NCBI RefSeq assembly: GCF_001509585.1
Contig: NZ_LNCI01000001.1
Location: 434,001-498,000 of the forward strand
Reading direction: 5' to 3'
DNA length: 64,000 nt
Source: Tropicimonas marinistellae
GTDB taxonomy: Bacteria > Pseudomonadota > Alphaproteobacteria > Rhodobacterales > Rhodobacteraceae
Part shown: in pieces, positions 42,932 through 51,593 of the stretch
Numbering within the stretch: position 1 is the first letter of the stretch
Layout of the letters: each line of letters opens with the position of its first letter
Translations under genes and position numbers: made by a program
Notes under the pieces: model-generated
Told to the model about the DNA's origin: nothing
What the model saw: the letters and a program-made list of their open reading frames with translations, nothing else
Databases searched by the model: none

Positions 42932-43447
42932 TCAGGTGTTGTCAGATTTTTCGTCTGTGGCGTGTGGAACGTGAGTCAGCGGCCCATGCGGCGCCGGCTG
43001 GTGCTTGGCGTAGCTGGGTGTCTGGAACCGTACGGCCATATGGGTGTTGATAAACCGCGCCAGCCCCATGCCGGCGATAAGGGCCGCGGCGAAGATCAGC
43101 ACTTCGGAACGTCCGGTGCCGATCGCGGGCAGCGCGCCGCCCGGACAGAATCCCGAGAGCCCCCAGCCCACGCCGAAGACAGCGGAGCCGCCAATGAGCT
43201 TCGTATCGAGCGCACGGTTCTGCGGCAGGTGAAAGATCTGGTCGAAGCTCGGGCCGGGCCGCTTCAGCACCCAGCGGTATCCGAAAAAGGTGACGACCAA
43301 TGCTCCCCCCATCACGAACATGAGAGAAGGGTCCCAGGTGCCTGTGATGTCGAAGAAATTCAGGACTTTCTCGGGATTGCTCATCCCGGAAATGGATATC
43401 CCGAGGCCGAAAACCAGCCCGATCACATAGGTCAGGATCAGACGCAT
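42932..43447 (-). CDS. YeeE/YedE (DUF6691-type) membrane protein
   Basis: 171 residues with about four hydrophobic segments: LTYVIGLVFGLGISISGM at the N-terminus and FGVGWGLSGFCPGGALPA in the middle, where the conserved Cys-Pro-Gly is the sulfur-handling motif of YeeE-type thiosulfate channels. It is the partner half of the two-gene YeeE/YedE pair; the upstream gene ends 4 bp before. It probably moves sulfur species (thiosulfate or sulfane sulfur) across the inner membrane for the oxidising enzymes downstream. Confidence 0.85.
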   Translation of the reverse strand: MRLILTYVIGLVFGLGISISGMSNPEKVLNFFDITGTWDPSLMFVMGGALVVTFFGYRWVLKRPGPSFDQIFHLPQNRALDTKLIGGSAVFGVGWGLSGFCPGGALPAIGTGRSEVLIFAAALIAGMGLARFINTHMAVRFQTPSYAKHQPAPHGPLTHVPHATDEKSDNT

Positions 43448-43451
43448 ACCC

Positions 43452-43880
43452 TCATCCCCCCATCATATGGCGGGTGACATAAACCGTCAGCCCGGTCGTC
43501 AGCATGAAGGTGAGTGTCGCCGCAATCGAACGAGGCGACAGACGCGCCATCCCGCAGACACCATGGCCGGACGTGCAGCCCGACCCGTAGGATACACCCA
43601 CGCCGACCAGAAGGCCACCTATCACCAATGCCGGCGTCGAAACGGGCACGGTTATTTCTGGCCACTCGCCGGTGAGCGATAGATAAAGGGCGGGGCCGCT
43701 GATCATTCCGGCTAGAATCGCCCATCGCCAGGCGCGGTCGTCCTCCCCCCAAATCGCGGCGGCCAGGATGCCCGTCGCCCCCATAATGCGGCCCAAAACC
43801 AGCATGAGCAGAACGGCGGCCAGCCCGATCAGGCTGCCGCCGAAGAGAGACGCCAGAGGCGTGAAGTTCACGATTGTCAT
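43452..43880 (-). CDS. YeeE/YedE family membrane protein
   Basis: 142 residues, about four membrane segments ([20 protein letters not shown] first). The conserved motif [21 protein letters not shown] carries the Cys residues that line the sulfur path in YeeE-type proteins. Together with the next gene it makes one full YeeE/YedE-like unit, split as is usual in BigR-type sulfide operons. It is three bases from the DUF2892 gene. Confidence 0.87.
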   Translation of the reverse strand: MTIVNFTPLASLFGGSLIGLAAVLLMLVLGRIMGATGILAAAIWGEDDRAWRWAILAGMISGPALYLSLTGEWPEITVPVSTPALVIGGLLVGVGVSYGSGCTSGHGVCGMARLSPRSIAATLTFMLTTGLTVYVTRHMMGG

Positions 43881-43883
43881 GCG

Positions 43884-44090
43884 TCAGCTATCTGTCTTGC
43901 AGGTCTTGATTCCGAGGATCTGGTACGGCGGGCAGTACCCCATGGCGGAGGTGCCCAGCATCACCAGGCCAACGACGGCGGCGATGGCCGTCCACAGCCC
44001 GCTCCAACCAGCGGTAAAGGCGGCGATGAGCAGCACGATGCCGACGATGGCGCGAACAATGCGGTCGGCGGAGCCCATATTCTTGGTCAT
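43884..44090 (-). CDS. DUF2892 small inner-membrane protein
   Basis: 68 residues: MTKNMGSADRIVRAIVGIVL, then two hydrophobic hairpin helices and the conserved end GYCPPYQILGIKTCKTDS with paired Cys. DUF2892 proteins accompany rhodanese-type (YgaP) and YeeE/YedE genes and are thought to handle sulfur at the membrane. It is the first gene of the six-gene sulfide operon, about 190 bp downstream of the predicted -10. Confidence 0.85.
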   Translation of the reverse strand: MTKNMGSADRIVRAIVGIVLLIAAFTAGWSGLWTAIAAVVGLVMLGTSAMGYCPPYQILGIKTCKTDS

Positions 44091-44281
44091 GGTTGCGTTT
44101 CCTTCGTTATCGGGTGTCGGGATATCTCTACCCCGAGTCGCAGGTGTGTTTCAGTGACCAAGTCACCGAAACCAGGCCGGCATCCGATTTCCTGCTGTGG
44201 AGCGTAGAAACCGCCGGTGTCCGGAGCATTGTCCGGTTGTCGTTGACCCGTGGAGCTTTGCGCTCTCTCCAAGTATCACGA

Positions 44282-44310
44282 GTAATAATGCGTCCCGCAG
44301 ACAAATTCAA
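44282..44310 (-). promoter_or_regulatory. predicted sigma70-type promoter of the sulfide operon
   Basis: On the minus strand, TTGAAT (complement of 44305-44310) is followed after 17 bp by TATTAC (complement of 44282-44287). Each box matches four of six consensus positions at ideal spacing, about 190 bp before the DUF2892 start. The inverted repeat at 44302-44323 covers the -35 box. Confidence 0.5.
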
Positions 44311-44323
44311 GATATTGAATTTG
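44302..44323. promoter_or_regulatory. BigR/SqrR-like operator (ATTC-N8-GAAT)
   Basis: Nine-base arms CAAATTCAA and TTGAATTTG pair perfectly around GATA. The core ATTC-N8-GAAT (44305-44320) matches the reported site of the persulfide-sensing ArsR-family repressors SqrR/BigR, and the site overlaps the predicted -35 of the sulfide operon, as expected for repression. No ArsR-type gene is in the window, so the regulator would be encoded elsewhere. Confidence 0.65.
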
Positions 44324-44344
44324 AAAAGATGTACCGTGCCGCTG

Positions 44345-45001
44345 TTATCCGGAGCCGGACGCAAGCCGCTGGAGTGCCATATCGTCGGCGATTTCCACTG
44401 TGCCGCGCGACTGGGCGATCCAGCCGCGCCGCTGGAACTCGGCCAGCTGGCGCGACACGACCTCGCGGGCAGTGCCCAGCTCGGACGCGAGGTTCTGGTG
44501 CGTGGCTCTGACCGTGTCACCCGCCGCCAGCTCCAGCAACTTCTGCGCAAGCCGGATATCCATCCGGCGGAAGGCCACCTCTTCGATGACCACGAAGAGA
44601 TCGGTGATGCGGCGCGAATAGGTGTCGAAGACGAATTGTCGGAAGGCATCAGACCGGGCGATGAGATCGTCGAAAACACCGCGCGGGATCGCAGCGGCCT
44701 CGACATCGGTCTCGGCAACGCCTTCGGCGGAGTAATCCTCATGCGCCAACAGGCAAGCCGTGGTCAGCACGCAGCTTTCGCCCGCCCGCACGCGATAGAG
44801 CACGATCTCGCGACCCGTGTCGGAGATCTTCTGGACCCTCACCGTGCCTGTGAGAAGCAACAGCATGTTTTCGGGAGCGTGGCCGGGGCCAAAAACAACC
44901 GACCCCTTGGGCACCGTGACGACGCGCGTCCGGGAGGTGAGTGTGGCCACTACGGCGGGGTCGAGCCGGGCAAGCCCGTCGAAACGGTCGATCCAGGCCA
45001 T
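44345..45001 (-). CDS. Crp/Fnr-family transcriptional regulator
   Basis: 218 residues. The N-terminal cyclic-nucleotide-binding-like beta-roll (about 15-125) includes VPKGSVVFGPGHAPENMLLLLTG and GREIVLYRVRAGE; the C-terminal winged helix (about 150-218) has THQNLASELGTAREVVSRQLAEFQRRGWI. No N-terminal Cys cluster of the FNR oxygen sensor is seen, so it is not a classical FNR. GGGAGGA lies four bases before the start at 45001. It precedes the sulfide operon on the same strand and may be cotranscribed in part or regulate it. Confidence 0.88.
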   Translation of the reverse strand: MAWIDRFDGLARLDPAVVATLTSRTRVVTVPKGSVVFGPGHAPENMLLLLTGTVRVQKISDTGREIVLYRVRAGESCVLTTACLLAHEDYSAEGVAETDVEAAAIPRGVFDDLIARSDAFRQFVFDTYSRRITDLFVVIEEVAFRRMDIRLAQKLLELAAGDTVRATHQNLASELGTAREVVSRQLAEFQRRGWIAQSRGTVEIADDMALQRLASGSG

Positions 45002-45331
45002 CGCGTCCTCCCGAACTGAACTGCATTTTCTATCTATCGCGAGGCTCGCGGCGTGCAACCCCGCGCTCCGTGAGCGTAAACACGTGAATGTCGCAGCGAA
45101 ATCCCGCCACTTTCCCTTGACGATCCCGCCCGCATCGACGGAATACTGGGGGGCCGCGCGGCGCGGCCTTAACGATCCGGCGGATCGGGGAGACGCCGGC
45201 CGGGCTGCGGGGCTGGATCAGACGGCGGCGCGAGACCGCGCGGGATCCCCAAAGGTTCGCCGCCAGACGCGAACCAGGATGCGCATCGCGGTCTTTCCCG
45301 CCAAACCGTCAAAGTTTGGAGGAACCCAAAG
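45002..45331. other. 330-bp divergent gap between crp-type and EF-G-like genes
   Basis: No gene seen. TTGACG at 45117-45122 is a fair -35 for the plus-strand EF-G-like gene, but the spacing to GAATAC (18 bp) and that -10 are poor. Just before the EF-G start, CCAAAC (45301-45306), GTTTGG (45314-45319) and CCCAAA (45325-45330) allow two mutually exclusive hairpins around the GGAGGAA ribosome site. Confidence 0.45.
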
Positions 45332-47260
45332 ATGCGATGCTTCACTGTCCTAGGCCCATCGAGCTCGGGCAAGACGACCCTTGTCGAGGCTCTGAGCCAA
45401 CTCGACTCCAAACCCGTCAAGTCCGAGCTGACCGATTTTTTCTCCCTGACCGAGTTCACCTATCTGGACGAGCCGTGGTGTGCCTTCGATATCGCCGGCG
45501 GGTCCGACTACCTGGGCTTCGTTGGACAGGCTCTGGCAGCCAGCGACGCAGCCATCCTATGCGTACCACCAGAGCCTGAAGCAGCCGTGCTCTGCGCCCC
45601 CTACCTCCGGTTGGCAGAGGAAAGCGGCACACCCTGCGTCCTTTTCATCAACCGCATGGACACCACGGACAACCGGGTACGGGACATCGTCGCGGAGTTG
45701 CAAGCCTATGCGAACCACACGATTATCCTGCGCCAGGTGCCAATTCACCAAGGCGGCGAGATCGTTGGGACCGTGGACCTGATCTCCGAACGCGCCTGGA
45801 AATTCCAAGCCGGCGAACCCTCGCGTCTGATCGAGATTCCGGACGGTGTACTTGAGCGCGAACAGGAAGCCCGCGCCGAGTTGCTGGAACACCTTTCCGA
45901 CTTCGACGATCACTTGCTGGAGGAACTGATCGAAGACAAGACGCCGCCGCTCGACGAAGTCTACGATGTGGCCGCCGGTGTGCTGCGCGAGACGGAGGAC
46001 ATCCCGGCCTTTCTCGGTTCGGCAAGTGGCAAGAACGGCATCACCCGATTGATGAAATCCCTGCGCCACGAAGCGCCTTCCGCGCAGGTGACAGCAGAGC
46101 GCCTTGGGCAATCTGCCCTCGCCGCCGGTGTCTTCGCGAGTTTCCGGAAGCACATGGGCAAGGCCGTTGTGCTGCGCGCGCTCGGCGGGGAGATCCCGTC
46201 CGGGGCTGCACTCGGTGGCGGAAGCATCGGCAACCTGAGCGGCATCGACGCAAAGCACCCGGTACAGGCGATCCCGGTGGGTGCCGTGGGTATTGCTGTG
46301 AAATCGGACCATCTGGATGCGGGGTTCCTGTACACCGCTGACGGAAGAACGGAGATGCCCGACTGGACGCGCGGCCATGTGCCGAGTCATGCGAGCCTTG
46401 TGACGCCGCAGCACGAGAAGGACGATGCCAGGCTTTCGGCGGCGTTGGCCCGGCTGGAAGAGACGGACCCGGGGCTGCGCGTGGCGCAGGACGAGGCCAG
46501 CGGCCACGCGGTCTTGCGGTTGCAGGGCCCAATGCACTTGCGCCGGATACAGGCTGTCCTGGAGGCCGATTTCGGAATACCCGTGGAAACGGCACCCGTC
46601 GCGGCCAGTTACCGCGAGACGATAGCAAAACGGGTCGATCATCAGCATCGGCACCGCAAGCAGTCCGGCGGCGCGGGGCAATTTGCCGATGTTCACATGA
46701 CGATTGCGCCGCGATCCCGCGGCGAAGGCTTTGCTTTCGACGAGGTGGTCAAGGGCGGTGCCGTGCCGCGCAACTACATTCCCGCGGTCGAGACCGGGGC
46801 GAAGGATGCGCTGGCGCTGGGTCCGCTGGGCTTCCCGGTGATCGATGTCGCGGTGACACTGACGGACGGCAAGTCGCACTCGGTCGACAGTTCGGATTTC
46901 GCATTCCGGGCAGCCGGCAAGGCCTGTGTGAAGGAAGCGCTTGGAATGGCCTCTCCGTCCCTCTTGCAGCCCATCGATCGGGTCAACATTCACGTCCCGT
47001 CGATCTTCTCCGGCGCCATCGTGACGCTTGTGAGTTCCCTCAAGGGGCAGGTGCTCGGTTTCGATCCAAATCCGGAGGCGAAGGGCTGGGATATTTTCCA
47101 CGCGCTGTTGCCAGATTCGTCACTCGACGAACTCTCACGTTCTCTCGGTGGTGCCGCACAGGGCACGGCCTGGTTCGAGGCAGAATTCGATCACTACGAG
47201 GAAGTCCACGGCAAGGAAGCCGAGCGAATAAGTGCGGAAGCAAAGGAGGTTATGGCCTGA
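45332..47260 (+). CDS. EF-G-like translational GTPase, divergent paralogue
   Basis: 642 residues against about 700 for EF-G. Domains: a G domain (1-260), then EF-G domains II, III (about 370-450), IV (about 460-570; QSGGAGQFADVHMTI, RVNIHVPSIFSGAIVTLVSSLKGQVLGFD) and V. G1 is GPSSSGKTT (8-16), G4 NRMD (107-110) and G5 SASGKNG, but G3 reads DIAGG (53-57) instead of DTPGH, and only 36 residues separate G1 from G3, so the switch I region with RGITI is missing. GGAGGAA lies seven bases before the start. It is related to the short EF-G paralogues of Rhodobacterales; it may bind the ribosome without normal GTP hydrolysis. Monocistronic. Confidence 0.82.
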   Translation: MRCFTVLGPSSSGKTTLVEALSQLDSKPVKSELTDFFSLTEFTYLDEPWCAFDIAGGSDYLGFVGQALAASDAAILCVPPEPEAAVLCAPYLRLAEESGTPCVLFINRMDTTDNRVRDIVAELQAYANHTIILRQVPIHQGGEIVGTVDLISERAWKFQAGEPSRLIEIPDGVLEREQEARAELLEHLSDFDDHLLEELIEDKTPPLDEVYDVAAGVLRETEDIPAFLGSASGKNGITRLMKSLRHEAPSAQVTAERLGQSALAAGVFASFRKHMGKAVVLRALGGEIPSGAALGGGSIGNLSGIDAKHPVQAIPVGAVGIAVKSDHLDAGFLYTADGRTEMPDWTRGHVPSHASLVTPQHEKDDARLSAALARLEETDPGLRVAQDEASGHAVLRLQGPMHLRRIQAVLEADFGIPVETAPVAASYRETIAKRVDHQHRHRKQSGGAGQFADVHMTIAPRSRGEGFAFDEVVKGGAVPRNYIPAVETGAKDALALGPLGFPVIDVAVTLTDGKSHSVDSSDFAFRAAGKACVKEALGMASPSLLQPIDRVNIHVPSIFSGAIVTLVSSLKGQVLGFDPNPEAKGWDIFHALLPDSSLDELSRSLGGAAQGTAWFEAEFDHYEEVHGKEAERISAEAKEVMA

Positions 47261-47570
47261 GGCCATGGTCCGCATCGTTTGCAGGTTGAACGTTTCCGGG
47301 TTCGCTGGCGTCTTCGTCCACGAATGCCGGTGCGATCTCTGTGTGGGCGCGCGCCTGACTCTTGCCTGTTGGAGGTGACACTTCGCCGGAGATAGCGTGC
47401 CGGACCTGCATGGCGACGCGGGAAGCTTGAGTGGCGGAAAAACGGGACGGCAGCTTGCTACGTCGAGCGGGCGAAGGCGCGCTCGACGGGTGGCGCGCGC
47501 TCGATGACACAGAAAGCTCCAACGAGACTTCCGGGCTTCGGAGAATAGCCGACGGGCTCGTGAGGTCGCC
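47261..47570. other. 310-bp stretch without a supported gene
   Basis: Lies between the EF-G-like stop and the terminator of the RTX gene. A short ATGGCC/GGCCAT stem overlaps the EF-G stop codon but has no T-run. No supported coding frame. Confidence 0.45.
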
Positions 47571-47605
47571 AAAAAGAAGAAGGGGAGCGTCTGACGCTCC
47601 CCTTC
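47571..47605 (-). terminator. rho-independent terminator of the RTX gene
   Basis: Eleven-base arms GAAGGGGAGCG (47579-47589) and CGCTCCCCTTC (47595-47605) around TCTGA; on the minus strand the hairpin is followed by TTCTTTTT. It lies 22 bp past the stop of the RTX protein gene. Confidence 0.85.
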
Positions 47606-47627
47606 CATTCACGCGATTGCGGTATGG

Positions 47628-49994
47628 CTATGCCGGCGTATCGTCGATTGTGATCAATTCGACGCCCTCGATACCGCGCACGCTAAGGCCGATGCTGTCG
47701 AAATCGAACACTTCTCCACCGTGGCTCGAAGTATCGTAGTTGTCCGAAATGAAGTCTTTCAGCTCAGCGATATCGTCAAGGAACGCGGCGTCCGACAATT
47801 GTGCATCTGTGCCGTAGATTTGCAGCTTATCGAAGCCCGCCATGCCCTCGTACCGGTCCTCGTCGTCGAGGTTTTTTCCGATCAGGTAGGCGAGAATATC
47901 GGCGCCTGCGCCAGCCCGAAGATGATCGCTTCCCGAACCGCCCGCGATTTTATCATCGTCGCCGCGACTAACGATGTAATCGTCGCCGCCCTGGCCGTTG
48001 ATACTGTCTTCGGAGCCGCCGCCCTTCAGCGTGTCATCGCCGGCGCTGCCGTCCTCTTCGTATTCCGGCAATGCGTCTTCGGTTGGCGTCCCGGTGTCGT
48101 CATCATCCGCACCGGTTGTGCCATCAGAGTCGGCTGCCTCTACCGTCACGGAAACGGTCGCCGTCGAAGTGTCGGTGCCGTCGGACACGGTGTAGGAGAA
48201 GCTGTCCGATCCCGCGAAGTCGGCATCGGGCGTATACGTGACCGTGCCATTGCTGTTCAGAACGACGGTTCCGTTGCTGCCTTGAGACACAGACGAAAGG
48301 CTGAGTGAATCGCCATCGTCGTCCGTATCGTTTTGCAGAACAGCAATAGTCACGGCAGTTTCTTCGTCCGTCGTTGCCGAGTCGTCCCGGGCATCAGGTG
48401 CTTCATTCGAAGCCTCGGCGTCGGTCTCGGTGGTCGTGTCGTCGTTGTCGATCAAAACCAGTTCGACCTTCTCGATCGCACGAACCGTGAGGCCGATGCT
48501 GTCGAACGTGAAGTCCTTGCCACTGTGCGACGTCGCATCGTAGTTGCTGGTGATAAAGGCCTTCAGCGCAGCGATGTCGTCGACAAGGTCACTGTCCGCC
48601 AGTTCCTCCGCCGTACCGTAAATCTTCAGCACATCAACGCCGGAATAGCCCTTGTAGTGGTCTGTCGAGCCGAAGTTGTGTCCGATCACGTAGATCAGCG
48701 TGTCGTTTCCGGCACCAGCGCGGAGTTCGTCGTTCCCCGCGCCACCGGCGACGACGTCGGACTGACCGCGCGAAATGATCAGGTCGTCACCGCGACCGCC
48801 ATAGATGCTGTCCGCGCTTCCAGTTCCGTAGAAGGTCTCATTGGCGTTGCTGCCGACGATGGAGAATGCCGGAAGCGCGGCTTCCTCCATTGGGTCGTCA
48901 TCGGTCTCGCTGCCTTCCTGGCCCGTTGTTCCGTCGCCGCCGTCGCTACCGTCGTCACCGCCGGTCGAGCCGTCATCACCGGAATCATCTCCTGCGTCAC
49001 TGCCTGAGTCATCGGGTTCCGATCCGCCGTCGCCAGCGGAGTCCGAGCCGTCCTTCGCCAGGTCGAGAAGCTCAGCGAACTCGCCCCAAACCTCGTCGCG
49101 ATGTTCGTAAACGGTCGCCGCGCCGTCATAGCTTCCCATGCTGGACGCGGAATCGGTTTTGTCGACCCAAACGTTCGTCCCCCAGCTGGCCTGCTTGAAG
49201 CTGCCGCCCCAACTGCTGGCCGTGGGATCGTCGTTGTTGACTTCGTCCAGAAGGTACAGCAGCGACGGTGTATCGCCCATCTTCAGGCCGTCGACCGACC
49301 CCTTGCCGTAAAGGTCAACGGCATAGGTCTCGAAGTAGAGTTCCCCGAGCGCGCCATGACCGTCGACGAACTCCTCTAGCCAGTCCATGTTCAGGCTGGG
49401 ATTGTTCTCTCCATTCTTGCCGACGTACATGCCGCGGAAAGTTTCGTTGGAGAGTATCCACCACAGGTCCGCATAGTCCGCATTGTTTGAGACAGCGTTT
49501 TTCAACCAATTGTAGGCTTGCGGATTGGACGAATCCTGGCCGTAGGGGTTGATGCTGATGACACGCACATTCTCAACGATATCAGGCGCTTCGTAGAGCG
49601 CTCGCGCGATGTCGTGGATTGGTCCCCATGCCAGAAGATAGACCGGATCGTCCGGCGAGGCGCTGCGCGCCTCTTCGATGATGAGTTTCGCACCATCGGA
49701 AAGTGTGCCGGGCCAGTCCGGCTCGGTGGCGCCTTGCGTAATCAGCGCGGCCATTTCCGCGGCGCTCGGATAGTCTCCGTCCTGCGACAGGTTCGGCAGA
49801 TCCTTCGCGTAGGCCGCGACGATCTTCTCCATCGGCGTGATTGAGTCGACTCCGTTCTCGTCACTCGTTGTGCCGATGAACCCGAGGTAGTCGACTTCGT
49901 CAGCGTAGAGCAGAGCATGAATCAGAGATTGCGCATCGTCTTTGTCATTTCCACCGATGTCGGTCGAAATGATGACCTTGGGTTTGGTGCTCAC
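47628..49994 (-). CDS. secreted RTX protein with nucleoside hydrolase-like (DUF1593) domain
   Basis: 788 residues from the GTG at 49994 (VSTKPKVIISTDIGGND), chosen because GGAGG lies about ten bases upstream and the domain starts there. Residues 5-310 resemble the DUF1593 nucleoside hydrolase-like fold, with the Asp cluster DIGGNDKDDAQ (12-22) in place of the usual calcium/ribose site. Residues about 315-380 are an Asp/Ser/Gly acidic linker. Residues 381-517 and 649-788 are two copies of one module: RTX nonapeptides (GGRGDDLIISRG; GGDDYIVSRG) plus a shared 80-residue tail. Between them (530-620) lies a cadherin-like/tandem-95 domain. No N-terminal signal; a C-terminal type I secretion signal is expected. 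Transporter not in the window. Confidence 0.85.
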   Translation of the reverse strand: MSTKPKVIISTDIGGNDKDDAQSLIHALLYADEVDYLGFIGTTSDENGVDSITPMEKIVAAYAKDLPNLSQDGDYPSAAEMAALITQGATEPDWPGTLSDGAKLIIEEARSASPDDPVYLLAWGPIHDIARALYEAPDIVENVRVISINPYGQDSSNPQAYNWLKNAVSNNADYADLWWILSNETFRGMYVGKNGENNPSLNMDWLEEFVDGHGALGELYFETYAVDLYGKGSVDGLKMGDTPSLLYLLDEVNNDDPTASSWGGSFKQASWGTNVWVDKTDSASSMGSYDGAATVYEHRDEVWGEFAELLDLAKDGSDSAGDGGSEPDDSGSDAGDDSGDDGSTGGDDGSDGGDGTTGQEGSETDDDPMEEAALPAFSIVGSNANETFYGTGSADSIYGGRGDDLIISRGQSDVVAGGAGNDELRAGAGNDTLIYVIGHNFGSTDHYKGYSGVDVLKIYGTAEELADSDLVDDIAALKAFITSNYDATSHSGKDFTFDSIGLTVRAIEKVELVLIDNDDTTTETDAEASNEAPDARDDSATTDEETAVTIAVLQNDTDDDGDSLSLSSVSQGSNGTVVLNSNGTVTYTPDADFAGSDSFSYTVSDGTDTSTATVSVTVEAADSDGTTGADDDDTGTPTEDALPEYEEDGSAGDDTLKGGGSEDSINGQGGDDYIVSRGDDDKIAGGSGSDHLRAGAGADILAYLIGKNLDDEDRYEGMAGFDKLQIYGTDAQLSDAAFLDDIAELKDFISDNYDTSSHGGEVFDFDSIGLSVRGIEGVELITIDDTPA

Positions 49995-50803
49995 GTCCCC
50001 TGAGCCTCCGTTGTGTCGGGGTGATTGGATTGAGAGTTTGGTCTTTCCATGTCGAAGCGCTCTTCTTCTTTTTTCTTTTGGGGCACGGCCCCATTGGCCC
50101 GATCTGCCGCCTTTCGCAACCTGCCGGAGGGTGGAATTCCGGTGGCGCACAGGGCGTCGTTACGTAAGTTTCGTGATCCGATTTGGATACTCATGTATCG
50201 CGTCACTGCTCGTCCGGTGCCTTTGGTTCCCTTCGTTCACCGTGGTGTTCATTCCAAGACACTGCGCTTCAACCTAGTGGCGATTACCGCCGATGGAATG
50301 TCCCGTGAATGAACGCCGCAATTTCGGCGTTTCTGTGCCGATCTGACGGCGGGCTTGCGGCCCACCGCTGCGGCTTTTCCGCCGATATTGCACGGCGAAA
50401 CCTGCAAGAACGGGGGTAACCGGGAGGTTAAGATGACGGTCTTACGTTGGATGCCTCGCGGCGCCGAGACGAGATTCCAGATCCAGCACAATGACGCGAA
50501 AACTGGCAATTTGTCGTAGCGACGGCGACTTTGCCGCAATTAATCCGAAGCTCTTGAGGATATACGCGAGTTTTACGCGCGGCGATTTCACCTCGATTAC
50601 GCGTCGCCTGCGGCGAGAAGGCGCAGGTGCATGCCGCGCCACAGTCGTTTTCTCGGAGCGCAACGATAGATCCGGCATGTAGGCAAAATCGCGCACGGCA
50701 AATGTGTTTCCGGCGATTTCCCGCTTGCCGTGGTGGCTTGCGATTCACGCAACATTTGTCTGGTGGTGGAATCGACTCGCCCACCTTCGAATAACGCCAC
50801 TCG
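49995..50803. other. 809-bp non-coding region upstream of the RTX gene
   Basis: No supported gene on either strand; the open frames are short and Arg/Cys-rich. The stretch near 50060-50080 is a long pyrimidine run on the plus strand, and TGGGGC/GCCCCA forms a small hairpin beside it. The region is visibly less GC-rich than its surroundings. It probably holds the RTX gene promoter and the 3' end of the heme operon, but I cannot place either exactly. Confidence 0.4.
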
Positions 50804-51592
50804 CTATTGCCCGGAATCGACGGTCGCAACCTGCGGAAGGAGAAACGGCGAGTCGCTTGACGGGGTTGCATTGACCCGAAGTCGACAGCCGTAGGCCGAC
50901 GACAACACGTGGTCGGTCATCACGTCCTTGGGTGCGCCAATGTCCATGATGCGCCCGTCCCGCATTATTGCTACCCGATCAGCGAACATTGCGGTGAGGT
51001 TCAAGTCGTGCATGACGGCAATGACACCACCACCCGAACGTGCGAAATCCCGCGCGAGTTCCATAACCAGAAGTTGATGCCCGATATCGAGGCTGGAGAC
51101 TGGTTCGTCGAGCAGCAGCCACCGCGGCCCGTCCTGCGCGACCGGATCCCAAACCTGCGCCAGGACCCTCGCCAGTTGGACCCGTTGCTGCTCACCGCCC
51201 GAAAGCTCGTGGTAGAAACGATTGGCGTAGCCTGCAAGGTCGACTCGTTCGAGCGCATGCAGCGGTAGTGATGCATTCCCGGCGGCGGTTCCGGCAGCCA
51301 GACCAAGGCCCACAACCTCGATCACCGTGAATGGGAATGCGATGCGCGTGGCCTGTGCCAGCACGCCCCGGATCGCAGCAAGTTCCCACGGCTTCATGTC
51401 AGAGACTCGCTGACCATTGATCGTGACAGTACCGCTATGGCGGACGTCGGCCGTTAGCGTCCTGAGAAGTGTTGTCTTGCCCGAGCCGTTTGGTCCGGCA
51501 ATCGCCGTCAGGTGCCCGGGACAGGCGGCGAAACTCAGATCCCGGAGGATCGTCTTTCGCCCGAGGCGTACGGAAATGCCGACGGCCTCCAT
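50804..51592 (-). CDS. hmuV: heme ABC transporter ATP-binding protein
   Basis: 262-residue ATPase of the FecE/HmuV type: Walker A GPNGSGKTTLLRTL, signature LSGGEQQRVQLARVLAQ, Walker B WLLLDEPVSSLD, and the H-loop VMHDLN. The insertion VWDPVAQDGPRWLLLDEP is typical of HmuV. The start at 51592 (MEAVGISVRLGRKT) lies one base after the hmuU stop; an ATG 21 bases upstream would overlap hmuU. It powers uptake of heme through HmuU. Last gene of the hmuSTUV operon. Confidence 0.92.
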   Translation of the reverse strand: MEAVGISVRLGRKTILRDLSFAACPGHLTAIAGPNGSGKTTLLRTLTADVRHSGTVTINGQRVSDMKPWELAAIRGVLAQATRIAFPFTVIEVVGLGLAAGTAAGNASLPLHALERVDLAGYANRFYHELSGGEQQRVQLARVLAQVWDPVAQDGPRWLLLDEPVSSLDIGHQLLVMELARDFARSGGGVIAVMHDLNLTAMFADRVAIMRDGRIMDIGAPKDVMTDHVLSSAYGCRLRVNATPSSDSPFLLPQVATVDSGQ

Positions 51593-51593
51593 G

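Noticed and set aside
47250-47270. ATGGCC/GGCCAT stem at the EF-G-like stop codon
   Set aside because: Short, overlaps the stop and lacks a T-run; not a convincing terminator.
50070-50092. Pyrimidine run next to a TGGGGC/GCCCCA hairpin
   Set aside because: The T-run precedes the hairpin on the plus strand and would be purine on the minus strand, so it is not a terminator in either direction.
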